Source of the DNA: Pseudarthrobacter sp. ATCC 49987
Lineage (GTDB): Bacteria; Actinomycetota; Actinomycetes; Actinomycetales; Micrococcaceae
Length of the DNA stretch: 64,000 nt
NCBI RefSeq assembly: GCF_009928425.1
Contig: NZ_JAABNS010000001.1
Coordinates: 1,116,001 to 1,180,000, forward strand
Direction: 5' to 3'
In this document: piece after piece, positions 43,655 through 52,576 of the stretch
Position numbering within the stretch: the first letter of the stretch is position 1
Layout of the letters: each line of letters starts with the position of its first letter
Translations under genes and position numbers: made by a program
The notes under the pieces: generated by a model
The model's input: only the letters and a program-made list of their open reading frames with translations
What the model was told of the DNA's origin: nothing
The model's database searches: none

Positions 43655-43675
43655 CACATGCTTTGAAAGCATGTG
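43655..43675 (+). promoter_or_regulatory. Hairpin before the element B transposase
   Basis: CACATGCTT-TGA-AAGCATGTG, a 9-bp perfect stem ending 2 bases before the GTG start. It could hide the start from ribosomes when transcription enters from outside the element. Confidence 0.65.
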
Positions 43676-43677
43676 GA

Positions 43678-44832
43678 GTGACGGTTCGATCAAATCAGCC
43701 CCGGTGTGGTGTATGTGCTCAGAAGCTTGTGAAGAACGGTTCGACCAGTGCCGGGCGGACGAGATGGCGGTGTAGGTCGTGTGGTGCTTCGAGTACTCAA
43801 TCCCGGGTTGATGTCACGAAGAGGGCAGAGTTCACGGCCTTCATTTCCTGGATCACGGGGAAGCAGCGGCAAGGCGCCCACGCCGGCTCGGAGAGGACCT
43901 TCAGGCGCCGGAGTGCCTGGTGCTGGAATGTCGCCCCGGCGGCCGCGCGGACCGGGGAAATACACCCGGTGATCATGCTCGATGGCACCTACTTCAACGG
44001 CTGGTGCGTCCTGGTCGCTTACACCGGCGAGCACGTCATCGCGTGGCAGTGGTGTGACCGGGAAAAGCACGCCTCGTGGGCTGCGCTTCTGCGGCAGATC
44101 CCGGCCCCGGCGGTGGCCGTCGTGGATGGCCACAAGGGCCTGGAGAGCGCCTTGAGGGAACACTGGCCGGAAACGAACGTTCAACGGTGCCTGTTCCATA
44201 TCCGGCAGAACATCCGCACGCATCTGACGATGCGTCCGAAGCTCGATGCCGGTAAGGAACTACTAGCCCTGGCCAAGGCACTCACCCACGTCACGGACCT
44301 TGACCAGGCCGCCGCCTGGTCCGGTGCGTTCGCTTCCTGGGAGGCCCGCTGGGAGAGCTTCCTCAAGCACCGGACCTACGCGAAGAAAACCGGCGCCAGG
44401 CCCTCACACATCGGACCGGCACAGACCTGGTGGTACACACATCTGGGCCTGCGCCGGGCACGGGGAAGCCTGGCCGCTGCCATCAAGGCAGGGCACCTCT
44501 TCACCTGGCTTACCAGCGCTACCGAAGGCCAGCAGATCGCCCGGACGACCAGCCCGCTGGAGGGAGGAATCAACGCAGGCCTCAAAGACCTTCTGCGGAA
44601 CCACCGCGGCCTCAGCGAAGACCACGCCACACGCGCCGTCGACTGGTACCTCTACCAGCACACTGAATCACCCCAGGACCCTTGGGACCTCGTGAAACCA
44701 CACCACTGGCAACCCCAAAAGAAGGAGTCAAAGGAGGTGGAGGAGCCCATCCAACCGGCCCTCTACGACACAGCCTTCAGCTTCGAAGACGGCAACGGAA
44801 TCCAGCAAGGATGGGGCGGAAGAAACCGGTGA
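43678..44832 (+). CDS. IS1249-type transposase B
   Basis: 384 aa from GTG 43678; TTG 43663 is an alternative inside the hairpin. The N-terminal zinc ribbon is complete (RCGVCAQKLVKNGSTSAGRT, then WRCRSCGAS). DDE core: Asp in VIMLDGTYFNGWCVLVAYTG (near 105), Asp in VAVVDGHKGLESAL (near 150), and Glu in TTSPLEGGINAGLKDLLRNH (near 290). About 45 % similar by eye to copy A, so the two elements are different family members and not a recent duplication. Intact, within an element with perfect ends. Confidence 0.92.
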   Translation: MTVRSNQPRCGVCAQKLVKNGSTSAGRTRWRCRSCGASSTQSRVDVTKRAEFTAFISWITGKQRQGAHAGSERTFRRRSAWCWNVAPAAARTGEIHPVIMLDGTYFNGWCVLVAYTGEHVIAWQWCDREKHASWAALLRQIPAPAVAVVDGHKGLESALREHWPETNVQRCLFHIRQNIRTHLTMRPKLDAGKELLALAKALTHVTDLDQAAAWSGAFASWEARWESFLKHRTYAKKTGARPSHIGPAQTWWYTHLGLRRARGSLAAAIKAGHLFTWLTSATEGQQIARTTSPLEGGINAGLKDLLRNHRGLSEDHATRAVDWYLYQHTESPQDPWDLVKPHHWQPQKKESKEVEEPIQPALYDTAFSFEDGNGIQQGWGGRNR

Positions 44833-44925
44833 CACGCCCAAGCCATACACACATTTTGGCCGCTAACCCGAATTTACACACGTTTTGTCCTATAACCCCT
44901 ATAACCCTCCCTTAGTGTCTTTTTG

Positions 44926-44984
44926 GGGCAAAACAAAACCCCGCCTTCACGGCTTTTGGCCAGTGAAGACGGGGTTTTTGTTTG
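44926..44984 (-). terminator. Terminator of tRNA-Lys, part of the right attachment repeat
   Basis: Hairpin AAACCCCGCCTTCA / TGAAGACGGGGTTT about 10 bases after the tRNA 3' end, with an A/T-rich tail on the minus strand (TTTTGTTTTG). The same hairpin is present at the left attachment repeat (31106-31169), so the element carries its own copy and keeps the tRNA unit complete. Confidence 0.85.
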
Positions 44985-45057
44985 TGCACCCCCCGGGACT
45001 CGAACCCGGAACCCATTGATTAAGAGTCAATTGCTCTGCCAGTTGAGCTAGAGGTGC
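44985..45057 (-). tRNA. tRNA-Lys (anticodon CTT)
   Basis: 73 nt on the minus strand. Acceptor GCACCTC pairs with GGGGTGC (one G-U), the D-arm contains AGCTCAACTGGCAGAGC, the anticodon arm is ATTGA-CTCTTAA-TCAAT, the T-arm contains GGGTTCGAGTCCC, discriminator A, no encoded CCA. The 3' 35 bases are duplicated at 31170-31204, marking it as the integration target. Confidence 0.97.
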
Positions 45058-45174
45058 ATCTGTTGTTTTCGTTCCTCGCGGTCTTTTTGTTCCCGCGTTG
45101 TTCTCCGCAACGACATGAAACTCTACACGAATTTGGGCAGAGTGTGAAATCGGTGGTGGTGGCTGGCCGTAGGT

Positions 45175-46350
45175 CTACTCCGGCAGCTCCAAAACCAGCA
45201 CAAAGTCAGGGTTTTTGTTGTTGCTGAGGACCCACAGGCGGCCGTCCGGGGCCAGCGAAACGTTCCTGATCCTGCCGTACATCCGTGTGAAATAGCCCAC
45301 AGGATCACCGGCGAATTCGCCGTTCAGGGGCACCGCCCACAACCGCTGCCCGCGCAGCGCACCCAGGTAGGCCGTGTCGCCGACAATTTCGAGCCCGCTC
45401 GGAGAGGACTCGGCCGTCGAGGGCCAGACCACCTTCGCGTCCAGGAAGCCGGCGCGGTGCGGCGCTCCTGTGACCTCCGGCCAGCCATAGTTGCCGCCCG
45501 GCACGATCAGGTTGAGTTCGTCGTCGACGTCGGGGCCGAATTCGCTTGCCCACAGCCGGCCGGCGCTGTCCCACGCGAGTCCCTGGACGTTGCGGTGGCC
45601 AAGACTGTAGACCGGGTTGCCGTCGAAGGGATTGCCCGGCGCGGGGCGTCCGTCCGGGCTGAGGCGCAGGATCTTTCCGCCCAGGGCGTTCGGGTCCTGG
45701 GGCTGGCCGCGGCGCTGCGAATCGCCGGTGCCGACGTAGAGGTTGCCGTCCGGACCGAACCGGATCCGGCCGCCGTTGTGCGTGGCTGCCTTGGGGATTC
45801 CGCTGAAGATGACCTGCGCGGCGCCCAGGCGCAGCGTCCCGGCACTGTCCTCAAGGCGCAGCCGCGCGATCCGGTTGTCGCTGGCGGAGGTGAAGTAGGC
45901 GTAGAGGTACCGGTCGCTCGCGAAATCTGGCGACAGGGCCAGGCCCAGCAGCCCGCCTTCGCCGCCGGGTACGACGTCGGGCACCTTGGCAAGAGTGCCT
46001 GCCCGTCCGTTGCCTGATCCGGGTGCGATGGTCCGGAGCAGGGCAGTCTCGCGTTCGGAAATGACGGCGGTGCCGTCGGGCAGGAAGACCGTGGACCACG
46101 GCACCTGCAGCTCGGCGTCGATCTTTCGGGCAACCGTGGGCTGGTCCACGCCCGGCCGGGTCCCGGACGCGCCGGAGGCAGACGGGCCGGGCGCCGACGG
46201 GCTGGAGGCTGCGGGGCCGCTTCCGGCCGGGGAGGTGGTGCCGCCAGGAGAGGTGCCGCTGGACACGCCGCCCCCGCCGCCGGAGGTGCAGCCGCTCAGA
46301 AGGACCGCGACGGCAGCCCCCAGGACCGCCCACGGGCGCGCGCCCATCAT
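45175..46350 (-). CDS. PQQ-dependent aldose sugar dehydrogenase-like lipoprotein
   Basis: Exported six-bladed propeller of the glucose/sorbosone dehydrogenase family (soluble Gdh, YliI type), 391 aa. Signal peptide with lipobox LSGC near residue 20, a Gly/Ser/Ala/Pro linker of about 50 residues, then the propeller from VARKIDAELQVPWSTVFLPDG. Family blocks: GGEGGLLGLALSPDFASDRYLYAYFTS, THNGGRIRFGPDGNLYVGTGD with the PQQ-site His, LGHRNVQGLAWD, and SEFGPDVDDELNLIVPGGNYGWPEV. It would oxidise sugars outside the membrane if PQQ is available; PQQ synthesis genes are not in the window. Confidence 0.9.
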   Translation of the reverse strand: MMGARPWAVLGAAVAVLLSGCTSGGGGGVSSGTSPGGTTSPAGSGPAASSPSAPGPSASGASGTRPGVDQPTVARKIDAELQVPWSTVFLPDGTAVISERETALLRTIAPGSGNGRAGTLAKVPDVVPGGEGGLLGLALSPDFASDRYLYAYFTSASDNRIARLRLEDSAGTLRLGAAQVIFSGIPKAATHNGGRIRFGPDGNLYVGTGDSQRRGQPQDPNALGGKILRLSPDGRPAPGNPFDGNPVYSLGHRNVQGLAWDSAGRLWASEFGPDVDDELNLIVPGGNYGWPEVTGAPHRAGFLDAKVVWPSTAESSPSGLEIVGDTAYLGALRGQRLWAVPLNGEFAGDPVGYFTRMYGRIRNVSLAPDGRLWVLSNNKNPDFVLVLELPE

Positions 46351-46388
46351 CCGTGCTCCCGGTCCTTCCTGACAGCCCGAAATGCGGG

Positions 46389-47372
46389 CTACTGCCGTGT
46401 CCGTCGCGGCGGGCGGAAGCCCGCCGCCTCGGCGTGGGCCGCGGACAGGAACCAGACTTCGGCGCGGGTTTCCTCGAAGGCGGGGCTCGTCTCGTCGTGA
46501 TAGACCATGGACGAAGCGTTGCCCTTGACCGAGAAGCCTTCCGGACCGCTGCCGTCGGCGGCCGGCGCCGCCGATCCCTCACCATACGGCTGGTCGACGG
46601 CGAGATGGCCGGCGGGTGCGGCCTCATGGGCAGCGGCCGTTTCCGCGGCGGCCGAGGACATTGCGGCCTGCCGGGTGTCAGCCTCCGCCAGGGGAACGTC
46701 AGCCGACGGCTGGGCTGCCGGCACGGCTGTCCCGACTTCTTCGCCCGCAGTGTCGGCGCTTGCCTCCGCCGCAGCGGATTCTGCGCCGGGCAGGGTGGGG
46801 GCATGGGGCTCTGTGTACTCAGGGTGATGCACCGGGACGCTTACCGCTGCCGGCGCGTGGTCGGCGTGGAGGCCGTGGCCAGGCTCCTGGTGGAGGGTCC
46901 CGTGTGGTTCGGCCGGAGGTGTTTCGGACCACTGGGTTTCCCACTCCGGACTCTCTGTGGCCGGTGCCGCTTCGGCGGCGGTCGCGGGCACGTCTCCCGA
47001 CGCCGACGCGCGCATGGCTGCCGCGCGTGCCGCGGCGTGGGCCTCGGCGGCTGCTGCATCCACGGCGACAGCGGCGGGGTCGGGTTCAGGTTCCTGTTCG
47101 GCCTCGGGTTCGGCCTGGCTGAATCCCGCAGCCGTGGGCATCCAGGCAAGGCCGGCAGCCGACGCGGAAGCGGCGGAACCGCCGCCGGCCAGGGCGCCGC
47201 GGTGACTGGCGCCGTGGTCGGCGTCGTGCAGATGGGGAGGAGTGGGTTCGGGCGTGGCGGCGGTCCCCGTGCCTGCGGAAGCGGACCTGCGGCGGGAGCT
47301 GTTGCGGTTGCGCAGCCACCAGACGCTGGCGACAATCGCCACGATGACGACGAGCCAGATAATCCAATCCAT
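46389..47372 (-). CDS. Membrane protein with C-terminal sunset domain
   Basis: 327 aa from ATG 47372; the frame is open 13 codons further up. One N-terminal membrane helix (MDWIIWLVVIVAIVASVWWL), a short Arg/Asn-rich stretch, then a 230-residue Ala/Glu/Pro-rich low-complexity region. The last 45 residues match the sunset domain first named in ArfC: FSVKGNASSMVYHDETSPAF then ETRAEVWFLSAAHAEAAGFRP. The domain is common at the C-terminus of actinobacterial membrane proteins; its partner is not known. Confidence 0.82.
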   Translation of the reverse strand: MDWIIWLVVIVAIVASVWWLRNRNSSRRRSASAGTGTAATPEPTPPHLHDADHGASHRGALAGGGSAASASAAGLAWMPTAAGFSQAEPEAEQEPEPDPAAVAVDAAAAEAHAAARAAAMRASASGDVPATAAEAAPATESPEWETQWSETPPAEPHGTLHQEPGHGLHADHAPAAVSVPVHHPEYTEPHAPTLPGAESAAAEASADTAGEEVGTAVPAAQPSADVPLAEADTRQAAMSSAAAETAAAHEAAPAGHLAVDQPYGEGSAAPAADGSGPEGFSVKGNASSMVYHDETSPAFEETRAEVWFLSAAHAEAAGFRPPRRTRQ

Positions 47373-47488
47373 AGCAGAGCCCTTCTGTCCATAAGTCTGT
47401 CCATCAGGCAAGGTTGCCGTTGCTCGACGGTACGTCTGCCTGAAGGGGGCTGTCCAGCCTCCAGGCCGCGGGCCTGTAGCCTCTCTTC

Positions 47489-48427
47489 ATGGATTTCAAG
47501 AGACTGCGCATTCTCCGCGAGCTCGCCGACCGCGGCACGGTCGGGGCCACGGCTGAGGCCATGAAGGTGACGCCCTCAGCCGTCTCGCAGCAGCTCAAGA
47601 CCCTGCAGGAGGAGCTGGGGGTGGTACTGGTCGAGAAATCGGGCAGGGGAGTGCGCCTCACGGAAGCCGGACTCGCAATGGCGGGGGCAGCCGCCGAGGT
47701 TTCCACCGCCATGGCCCGCGCGGAAGCCACCATCGACACCTACCGGCGGGGCTGGCAGACACACGTCAAGGCCGCATTCTTCCCGAGCGCAGCCGAGATG
47801 TTCCTGCCGGGGCTCCTGCACCGGGTCAAGGCCATCGATGGACTCCGCTTCCAGGCGCACTTCGAGGATCCCAACGTGGCCGGATTCGCGGGGTTGACGG
47901 CCGACTATGACATTGTGCTGGCGCACAGCGTCGATGGTCCGGACGTCTTTGCCCGATTGGGGCTCACGGTGGTGCCGCTCCTGGACGAAACCCTCGACGT
48001 CGCCATCCCCGAGGGCCATGCGCTCGCCGGCAAGGCGACGCTGCGGGCCGAAGACGTCATTGGCTTCCCGTGGATGGGAGTGCCCGAGGGGTTTCCCTTC
48101 GATACAGTGCTCCGCCAGATCGAGGTGCAGGCTGATTCCCCTGCGGACCGCGCCCAGCTGTTCCCGGATCTGCGGGTCCTCGAGGCCCTCGTCAGCGCCG
48201 GGCACGGGCTGAGCCTGCTGCCGCGTTACACGGCCCTGAAAAACCAGGGGCGGGGCTTCGTCCTGCGTCCGCTCGTCGGGGTCAAAGCCAGCCGGAGCAT
48301 CGTCGCCCTCGCGCGACCGGAGGTGGCGGCCCGGACCACTATCCAGCAGGTGCTCACCCTGCTCAAAGCCGAAGCCCAGTCCGTTGCCGAAGCTCCGGAG
48401 CTTCGTGACGCCGCTCACCTCAACTGA
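47489..48427 (+). CDS. LysR family transcriptional regulator
   Basis: 312 aa. N-terminal winged helix (RLRILRELADRGTVGATAEAMKVTPSAVSQQLKTLQEELGV, residues 4-45) and a type-2 periplasmic-binding-like effector domain from about 90 (THVKAAFFPSAAEMFLPGLLHRVKAI). Start ATG 47489 is supported by the immediate helix-turn-helix. Its targets are unknown. The neighbouring ilvD, 128 bases downstream on the same strand, is one candidate; the sunset gene, 116 bases away and divergent, is the other. Confidence 0.9.
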   Translation: MDFKRLRILRELADRGTVGATAEAMKVTPSAVSQQLKTLQEELGVVLVEKSGRGVRLTEAGLAMAGAAAEVSTAMARAEATIDTYRRGWQTHVKAAFFPSAAEMFLPGLLHRVKAIDGLRFQAHFEDPNVAGFAGLTADYDIVLAHSVDGPDVFARLGLTVVPLLDETLDVAIPEGHALAGKATLRAEDVIGFPWMGVPEGFPFDTVLRQIEVQADSPADRAQLFPDLRVLEALVSAGHGLSLLPRYTALKNQGRGFVLRPLVGVKASRSIVALARPEVAARTTIQQVLTLLKAEAQSVAEAPELRDAAHLN

Positions 48428-48555
48428 TCCCGCATGATCAAAGTGTCCATCTGGTGAGACGCTAGTCCACTATTTGGTCGAAACATTCCCGGTTTTGCGC
48501 TTAATGCTCCCTTTCGGGTCGTTGCGCCCCGCGGCGGAGCCCTAGACTTTGAGCC

Positions 48556-50277
48556 ATGAGTGAGGACACCCAAACAGCGACAGAGATCAAACCGGACATC
48601 AAGCCCCGCAGCCGGGTCGTCACCGACGGAATCCACGCCGCTCCTGCGCGCGGGATGTTCCGGGCGGTCGGCATGGGCGACGACGACTTCGCCAAGCCGC
48701 AGATTGGCGTCGCGAGCTCCTGGAATGAAATCACTCCGTGCAACCTGTCCCTGAACAGGCTTGCCCAGGGCGCCAAGGAAGGCGTGCATGCCGGCGGCGG
48801 GTTCCCGATGCAGTTCGGCACCATCTCCGTCTCCGACGGCATCTCCATGGGACACGAGGGCATGCACTTCTCGCTGGTGTCCCGCGAGGTCATCGCCGAC
48901 TCCGTTGAAACCGTGATGCAGGCCGAGCGCATCGATGGCTCCGTCCTCCTGGCCGGCTGCGACAAGTCCCTCCCGGGCATGCTCATGGCCGCCGCCCGCC
49001 TGGACCTCGCCGCCGTCTTTCTCTACGCCGGCTCCATCATGCCCGGCTGGGTCAAGCTGGAGGACGGATCCGAAAAGGAAGTCACCCTCATTGACGCCTT
49101 CGAGGCCGTCGGCGCCTGCGCCGCCGGCAAGATGAGCATGGAGGACCTTACCCGCATCGAAAAGGCCATCTGCCCGGGCGAAGGCGCCTGCGGCGGCATG
49201 TACACCGCCAACACCATGGCCTGCATCGGTGAAGCGCTGGGCATGTCCCTGCCCGGCTCGGCCGCACCGCCCTCGGCCGACCGCCGCCGCGACGACTTTG
49301 CCCGCAAATCGGGGGAGGCAGTGGTCAACCTCCTGCGCAAGGGCATCACCGCCCGCGACATCATGACCAAAAAGGCGTTCGAAAACGCCATCGCCGTCAC
49401 CATGGCCTTCGGCGGTTCAACCAACGCCGTCCTGCACCTCCTCGCCATCGCCCGGGAAGCGGAGGTCGAGCTGAACCTGGACGACTTCAACCGCATCGGC
49501 GACAAGATCCCGCACCTCGGGGACCTCAAGCCGTTCGGCCGCTACGTGATGACCGACGTCGACAAGATCGGCGGCGTGCCGGTCATCATGCGCGCGCTGC
49601 TCGACGCCGGCCTCCTGCACGGGGACTGCCTCACCGTTACGGGCAAGACCGTCGCGGAGAACCTCGCGGCGATCAACCCGCCGGACCTCGACGGCAAGAT
49701 CCTCCGGGCCATGGACAACCCCATCCACAAGACCGGCGGCATCACGATCCTGCACGGCACCATGGCTCCCGAGGGTGCCGTCGTGAAGAGCGCCGGCTTC
49801 GACGCCGACGTCTTCGAGGGCACCGCCCGCGTTTTCGAGCGCGAGCAGGGTGCCCTGGATGCGCTCGACAAGGGCCAGATCAAGGCCGGCGACGTCGTCG
49901 TCATCCGCTACGAGGGCCCCAAGGGCGGGCCGGGCATGCGCGAAATGCTCGCCATCACCGGCGCCATCAAGGGCGCGGGCCTGGGCAAGGACGTGCTGCT
50001 GCTGACCGACGGCCGCTTCTCCGGCGGAACCACGGGCCTGTGCATCGGCCACGTGGCCCCGGAAGCCGTAGACGGCGGCCCCATCGCCTTCGTCAAGGAC
50101 GGCGACCGGATCCGCGTGGACATCGCCGCCCGCAGCTTCGACCTCCTGGTCGACGAATCCGAACTCGACGCCCGCAAGGTCGGCTGGGAACCGCTCCCGG
50201 CCAAGTTCACCAAGGGTGTGCTCGCCAAGTACGCCAAGCTCGTCCACAGCGCCTCCACCGGCGCTTACTGCGGGTAG
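48556..50277 (+). CDS. ilvD: Dihydroxy-acid dehydratase
   Basis: Fe-S enzyme of 573 aa converting 2,3-dihydroxy-3-methylbutanoate/valerate to the keto acids of valine and isoleucine synthesis. Family signatures: [23 protein letters not shown] (near 55-77, cluster Cys), [20 protein letters not shown] (near 132-151), [25 protein letters not shown] (near 208-232), and the C-terminal [21 protein letters not shown] (near 485). Length is normal. It is a separate unit from ilvBNC, closed by the long palindrome at 50299-50365. Confidence 0.97.
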   Translation: MSEDTQTATEIKPDIKPRSRVVTDGIHAAPARGMFRAVGMGDDDFAKPQIGVASSWNEITPCNLSLNRLAQGAKEGVHAGGGFPMQFGTISVSDGISMGHEGMHFSLVSREVIADSVETVMQAERIDGSVLLAGCDKSLPGMLMAAARLDLAAVFLYAGSIMPGWVKLEDGSEKEVTLIDAFEAVGACAAGKMSMEDLTRIEKAICPGEGACGGMYTANTMACIGEALGMSLPGSAAPPSADRRRDDFARKSGEAVVNLLRKGITARDIMTKKAFENAIAVTMAFGGSTNAVLHLLAIAREAEVELNLDDFNRIGDKIPHLGDLKPFGRYVMTDVDKIGGVPVIMRALLDAGLLHGDCLTVTGKTVAENLAAINPPDLDGKILRAMDNPIHKTGGITILHGTMAPEGAVVKSAGFDADVFEGTARVFEREQGALDALDKGQIKAGDVVVIRYEGPKGGPGMREMLAITGAIKGAGLGKDVLLLTDGRFSGGTTGLCIGHVAPEAVDGGPIAFVKDGDRIRVDIAARSFDLLVDESELDARKVGWEPLPAKFTKGVLAKYAKLVHSASTGAYCG

Positions 50278-50298
50278 CACGCACGCTGACCAGCTGAA

Positions 50299-50365
50299 CC
50301 CAACTGGCTCGCAGTTGTGGCCGTTTTGAGCGGTCATAACGGCCATTGACTGCGAGCCAGTTGGG
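50299..50365. repeat. Long two-tier palindrome after ilvD
   Basis: Outer arms of 17 bp (50299-50315 and 50349-50365, CCCAACTGGCTCGCAGT and its exact complement) enclose inner arms TGGCCGTT (50318-50325) and AACGGCCA (50338-50345). No T-run follows. It may end ilvD transcription or be a member of a dispersed palindrome family. Confidence 0.8.
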
Positions 50366-50400
50366 ATGCTGTTCAATTCGTGGACAATGGAGTCCAGATA

Positions 50401-50440
50401 GTGAGACAGAGGTCGGGCTCGTTGACACGTGTCTCACTAA
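50401..50440 (+). promoter_or_regulatory. ilvBNC promoter region with operator-like repeats
   Basis: TTGACA at 50422-50427 is a consensus -35. GTGAGACA (50401-50408) and TGTCTCAC (50430-50437) form a perfect inverted pair around it, and GACACGTGTC (50424-50433) is itself a 10-bp palindrome. The -10 is not clear; AAAACT at about 50446-50451 is the best candidate. The symmetry suggests a regulator site over the promoter in addition to attenuation. Confidence 0.55.
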
Positions 50441-50457
50441 GAGGGAAAACTGAACGC

Positions 50458-50517
50458 ATGATCGTAATCGTTACCGCCGGCGTCCTCGTCGTCCTTACCA
50501 AGCGCGTGGCTCCATAG
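50458..50517 (+). CDS. ilv leader peptide (19 aa)
   Basis: ATG frame encoding [19 protein letters not shown], then TAG. Six Val, two Ile and two Leu in 19 residues make it a sensor of charged branched-chain tRNAs. It stands just behind the promoter and 27 bases before the attenuator hairpin. Slow translation at low Val/Ile/Leu would let an antiterminator form and permit transcription of ilvBNC. This is the arrangement known for ilvBNC of Corynebacterium. Confidence 0.9.
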   Translation: MIVIVTAGVLVVLTKRVAP

Positions 50518-50544
50518 CCCGACTGGTAACGAACCGTCACGCGC

Positions 50545-50582
50545 AAACCCCTCGAAGAGCCATCCGGCTGAGGGGTTTTTTT
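50545..50582 (+). terminator. Attenuator of the ilvBNC operon
   Basis: AAACCCCTC (50545-50553) pairs with GAGGGGTTT (50570-50578), with an inner AGCC/GGCT stem, and is followed by a run of seven T. It sits between the leader peptide and ilvB, so it is the regulated terminator. Confidence 0.9.
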
Positions 50583-50675
50583 ATTTCCGCACCACCGGTA
50601 CCACCAGCAGCAAGCACTACGAGCAGTTCCACGATCACCGAAGATCCACCCGTAGATCCACAAAGGAAGAGTCCG

Positions 50676-52574
50676 ATGAGCAAAGGATCGCCGATCAGCC
50701 CCTCGCTGATGGCCACAAAGTCCGCTGGAGCCTCCAAGGCTTCGGACCGCGTCGAACGCCCGGCCGACGCCGGTGTCGACACTGCTGCCGTCTCTCCTGT
50801 CCTCGGACCGAACAACGTCGTACCCCCGACGGTGATGACCGGTTCACAAGCAATTGTCCGCTCGCTCGAAGAACTCGGCGTGGACGATATTTTTGGTTTG
50901 CCCGGTGGTGCGATCCTGCCCACCTATGACCCCTTGATGGCTTCCCGAATGAACCACATTCTGGTCCGTCACGAACAGGGAGCCGGCCACGCCGCGCAAG
51001 GCTACGCCATGGTCACCGGACGGGTTGGCGTCTGCATCGCCACCTCGGGCCCAGGTGCCACCAACCTCGTTACCGCCATCATGGATGCCCACATGGACTC
51101 CGTGCCGATGGTGGCCATCACCGGCCAGGTCTCCAGCGGGGTCATCGGCACCGATGCCTTCCAGGAAGCGGACATCGTCGGCATCACCATGCCGATCACG
51201 AAGCACTCCTTCCTGGTGACCGACCCCAACGACATCCCGCATGTGATGGCCGAGGCGTTCCACCTCGCCTCGACCGGACGCCCGGGCCCGGTCCTGGTGG
51301 ACATCGCCAAGGACGCCCAGCAGGGCCAGATGACCTTCTCCTGGCCGCCCAAGATCGACCTGCCCGGGTACCACCCGGTGCTCCGGGGCCACAACAAGCA
51401 GGTCCGCGAGGCCGCCAGGCTCATCGCGGCGGCCAGCAAGCCCGTGCTCTACGTGGGCGGCGGCGTCGTCAAGGCACACGCCTCGGCGGAACTGCTGGAG
51501 CTCGCTGAGCTCTCCGGCGCCCCCGTGGTCACCACACTGATGGCCCGCGGCGTCTTCCCGGACTCACACCCGCAGCATGTCGGCATGCCGGGCATGCACG
51601 GCACGGTCTCCGCAGTGACCGCCCTGCAGCAGTCGGACCTGCTCATCACGCTCGGCGCACGCTTCGACGACCGGGTGACCGGCGTCCTGAAGTCCTTCGC
51701 GCCGAACGCCAAGGTCATCCACGCGGACATCGACCCGGCCGAGATCTCCAAGAACCGCACGGCCGATGTGCCGATCGTGGGCTCGGTCAAGGAGATCATC
51801 CCGGAACTCAGCGAGGCCCTGCGAGCCCTGTTCGCCGTCTCCGGCACCCCGGACTACACCAACTGGTGGGCCTTCCTGAACAACCTCAAGGAGACCTACC
51901 CGCTGGGCTGGACCGAACCCGACGACGGCCTCAGCGCGCCGCAGCGTGTAATCGAACGCATCGGCGCCCTCACCGGCCCGGAAGGCGTGTATGTCGCCGG
52001 CGTCGGCCAGCACCAGATGTGGGCCTCGCAGTTCATCAAGTACGAGCGCCCGCACGCCTGGCTGAACTCCGGCGGTGCCGGCACCATGGGCTACGCCGTA
52101 CCGGCCGCCATGGGCGCCAAGGTGGGCGAACCGGACCGCGTGGTCTGGGCGATCGACGGCGACGGCTGCTTCCAGATGACCAACCAGGAACTGGCCACCT
52201 GCGCGATCAACAAGATCCCGATCAAGGTCGCCATCATCAACAACTCCTCGCTGGGCATGGTGCGGCAGTGGCAGACCCTCTTCTACGAGGGCCGCTACTC
52301 CAATACCGACCTCAACACCGGCCATGACACCGTCCGGATCCCGGACTTCGTCAAGCTGGCGGACGCCTACGGTTGCGCTTCATTCCGCTGTGAGCGCGAC
52401 GAGGACATCGATGCCACCATCCAGAAGGCCCTGGAGATCAACGACCGCCCCGTGGTCATTGACTTCGTCGTGAGCCCCAACTCCATGGTGTGGCCGATGG
52501 TCCCCGCCGGAGTCAGCAATGACCAGATCCAGGTTGCCCGCAACATGACCCCGGAATGGGAAGAGGAGGACTGA
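50676..52574 (+). CDS. ilvB: Acetolactate synthase, large subunit
   Basis: TPP- and FAD-dependent enzyme of 632 aa joining two pyruvates (or pyruvate and 2-oxobutyrate). The first 45 residues are an extra Ser/Ala-rich stretch, usual in actinobacteria. Core features: [23 protein letters not shown], the catalytic Glu in [24 protein letters not shown], the FAD region [18 protein letters not shown], and the TPP motif [40 protein letters not shown] (near 492-530). Expression is under the attenuator upstream; ilvN starts 2 bases after the stop. Confidence 0.97.
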   Translation: MSKGSPISPSLMATKSAGASKASDRVERPADAGVDTAAVSPVLGPNNVVPPTVMTGSQAIVRSLEELGVDDIFGLPGGAILPTYDPLMASRMNHILVRHEQGAGHAAQGYAMVTGRVGVCIATSGPGATNLVTAIMDAHMDSVPMVAITGQVSSGVIGTDAFQEADIVGITMPITKHSFLVTDPNDIPHVMAEAFHLASTGRPGPVLVDIAKDAQQGQMTFSWPPKIDLPGYHPVLRGHNKQVREAARLIAAASKPVLYVGGGVVKAHASAELLELAELSGAPVVTTLMARGVFPDSHPQHVGMPGMHGTVSAVTALQQSDLLITLGARFDDRVTGVLKSFAPNAKVIHADIDPAEISKNRTADVPIVGSVKEIIPELSEALRALFAVSGTPDYTNWWAFLNNLKETYPLGWTEPDDGLSAPQRVIERIGALTGPEGVYVAGVGQHQMWASQFIKYERPHAWLNSGGAGTMGYAVPAAMGAKVGEPDRVVWAIDGDGCFQMTNQELATCAINKIPIKVAIINNSSLGMVRQWQTLFYEGRYSNTDLNTGHDTVRIPDFVKLADAYGCASFRCERDEDIDATIQKALEINDRPVVIDFVVSPNSMVWPMVPAGVSNDQIQVARNMTPEWEEED

Positions 52575-52576
52575 AC

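Larger units (their letters stand above)
43585..44869 (+). mobile_element. IS1249-type element B, inserted in element A
   Basis: 1285 bp. The left end GGGTTAGCGGCCAAAATGTG and its exact inverted copy at the right end (…CACATTTTGGCCGCTAACCC) define the element. The 8-bp target duplication GAATTTAC lies at 43577-43584 and 44870-44877; it is part of the right end of element A. A length of 8 bp fits IS256-type transposition. Confidence 0.95.
42325..44898 (+). mobile_element. IS1249-type element A, interrupted by element B
   Basis: The left end starts GGGTTATAGGACAAAGCGTG at 42325. Its inverted partner (CGTTTTGTCCTATAACCC) ends at 44898, beyond a second complete element. Without the 1285-bp element B and one 8-bp duplication, element A is about 1281 bp. 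No target duplication of A itself is visible, so its flanks may have been rearranged. Confidence 0.85.
31170..45020. mobile_element. Integrated element (genomic island) in tRNA-Lys
   Basis: About 13.9 kb bounded by direct repeats of the tRNA-Lys 3' part, with a tyrosine integrase gene just inside the left repeat and an excisionase-like gene behind it. Contents are mixed and decayed: Fic fragment, split DUF2510 gene, phage-type DNA polymerase pseudogene, secreted-protein remnants, a nucleotidyltransferase pair and three insertion sequences. No capsid, tail or packaging gene is visible, so it is a degraded prophage or an integrative element rather than an intact phage. Confidence 0.85.

Noticed and set aside
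31170..45020. Intact prophage
   Set aside because: Integrase, excisionase-like protein and a broken polymerase are present, but no terminase, portal, capsid, tail or lysis gene can be seen.
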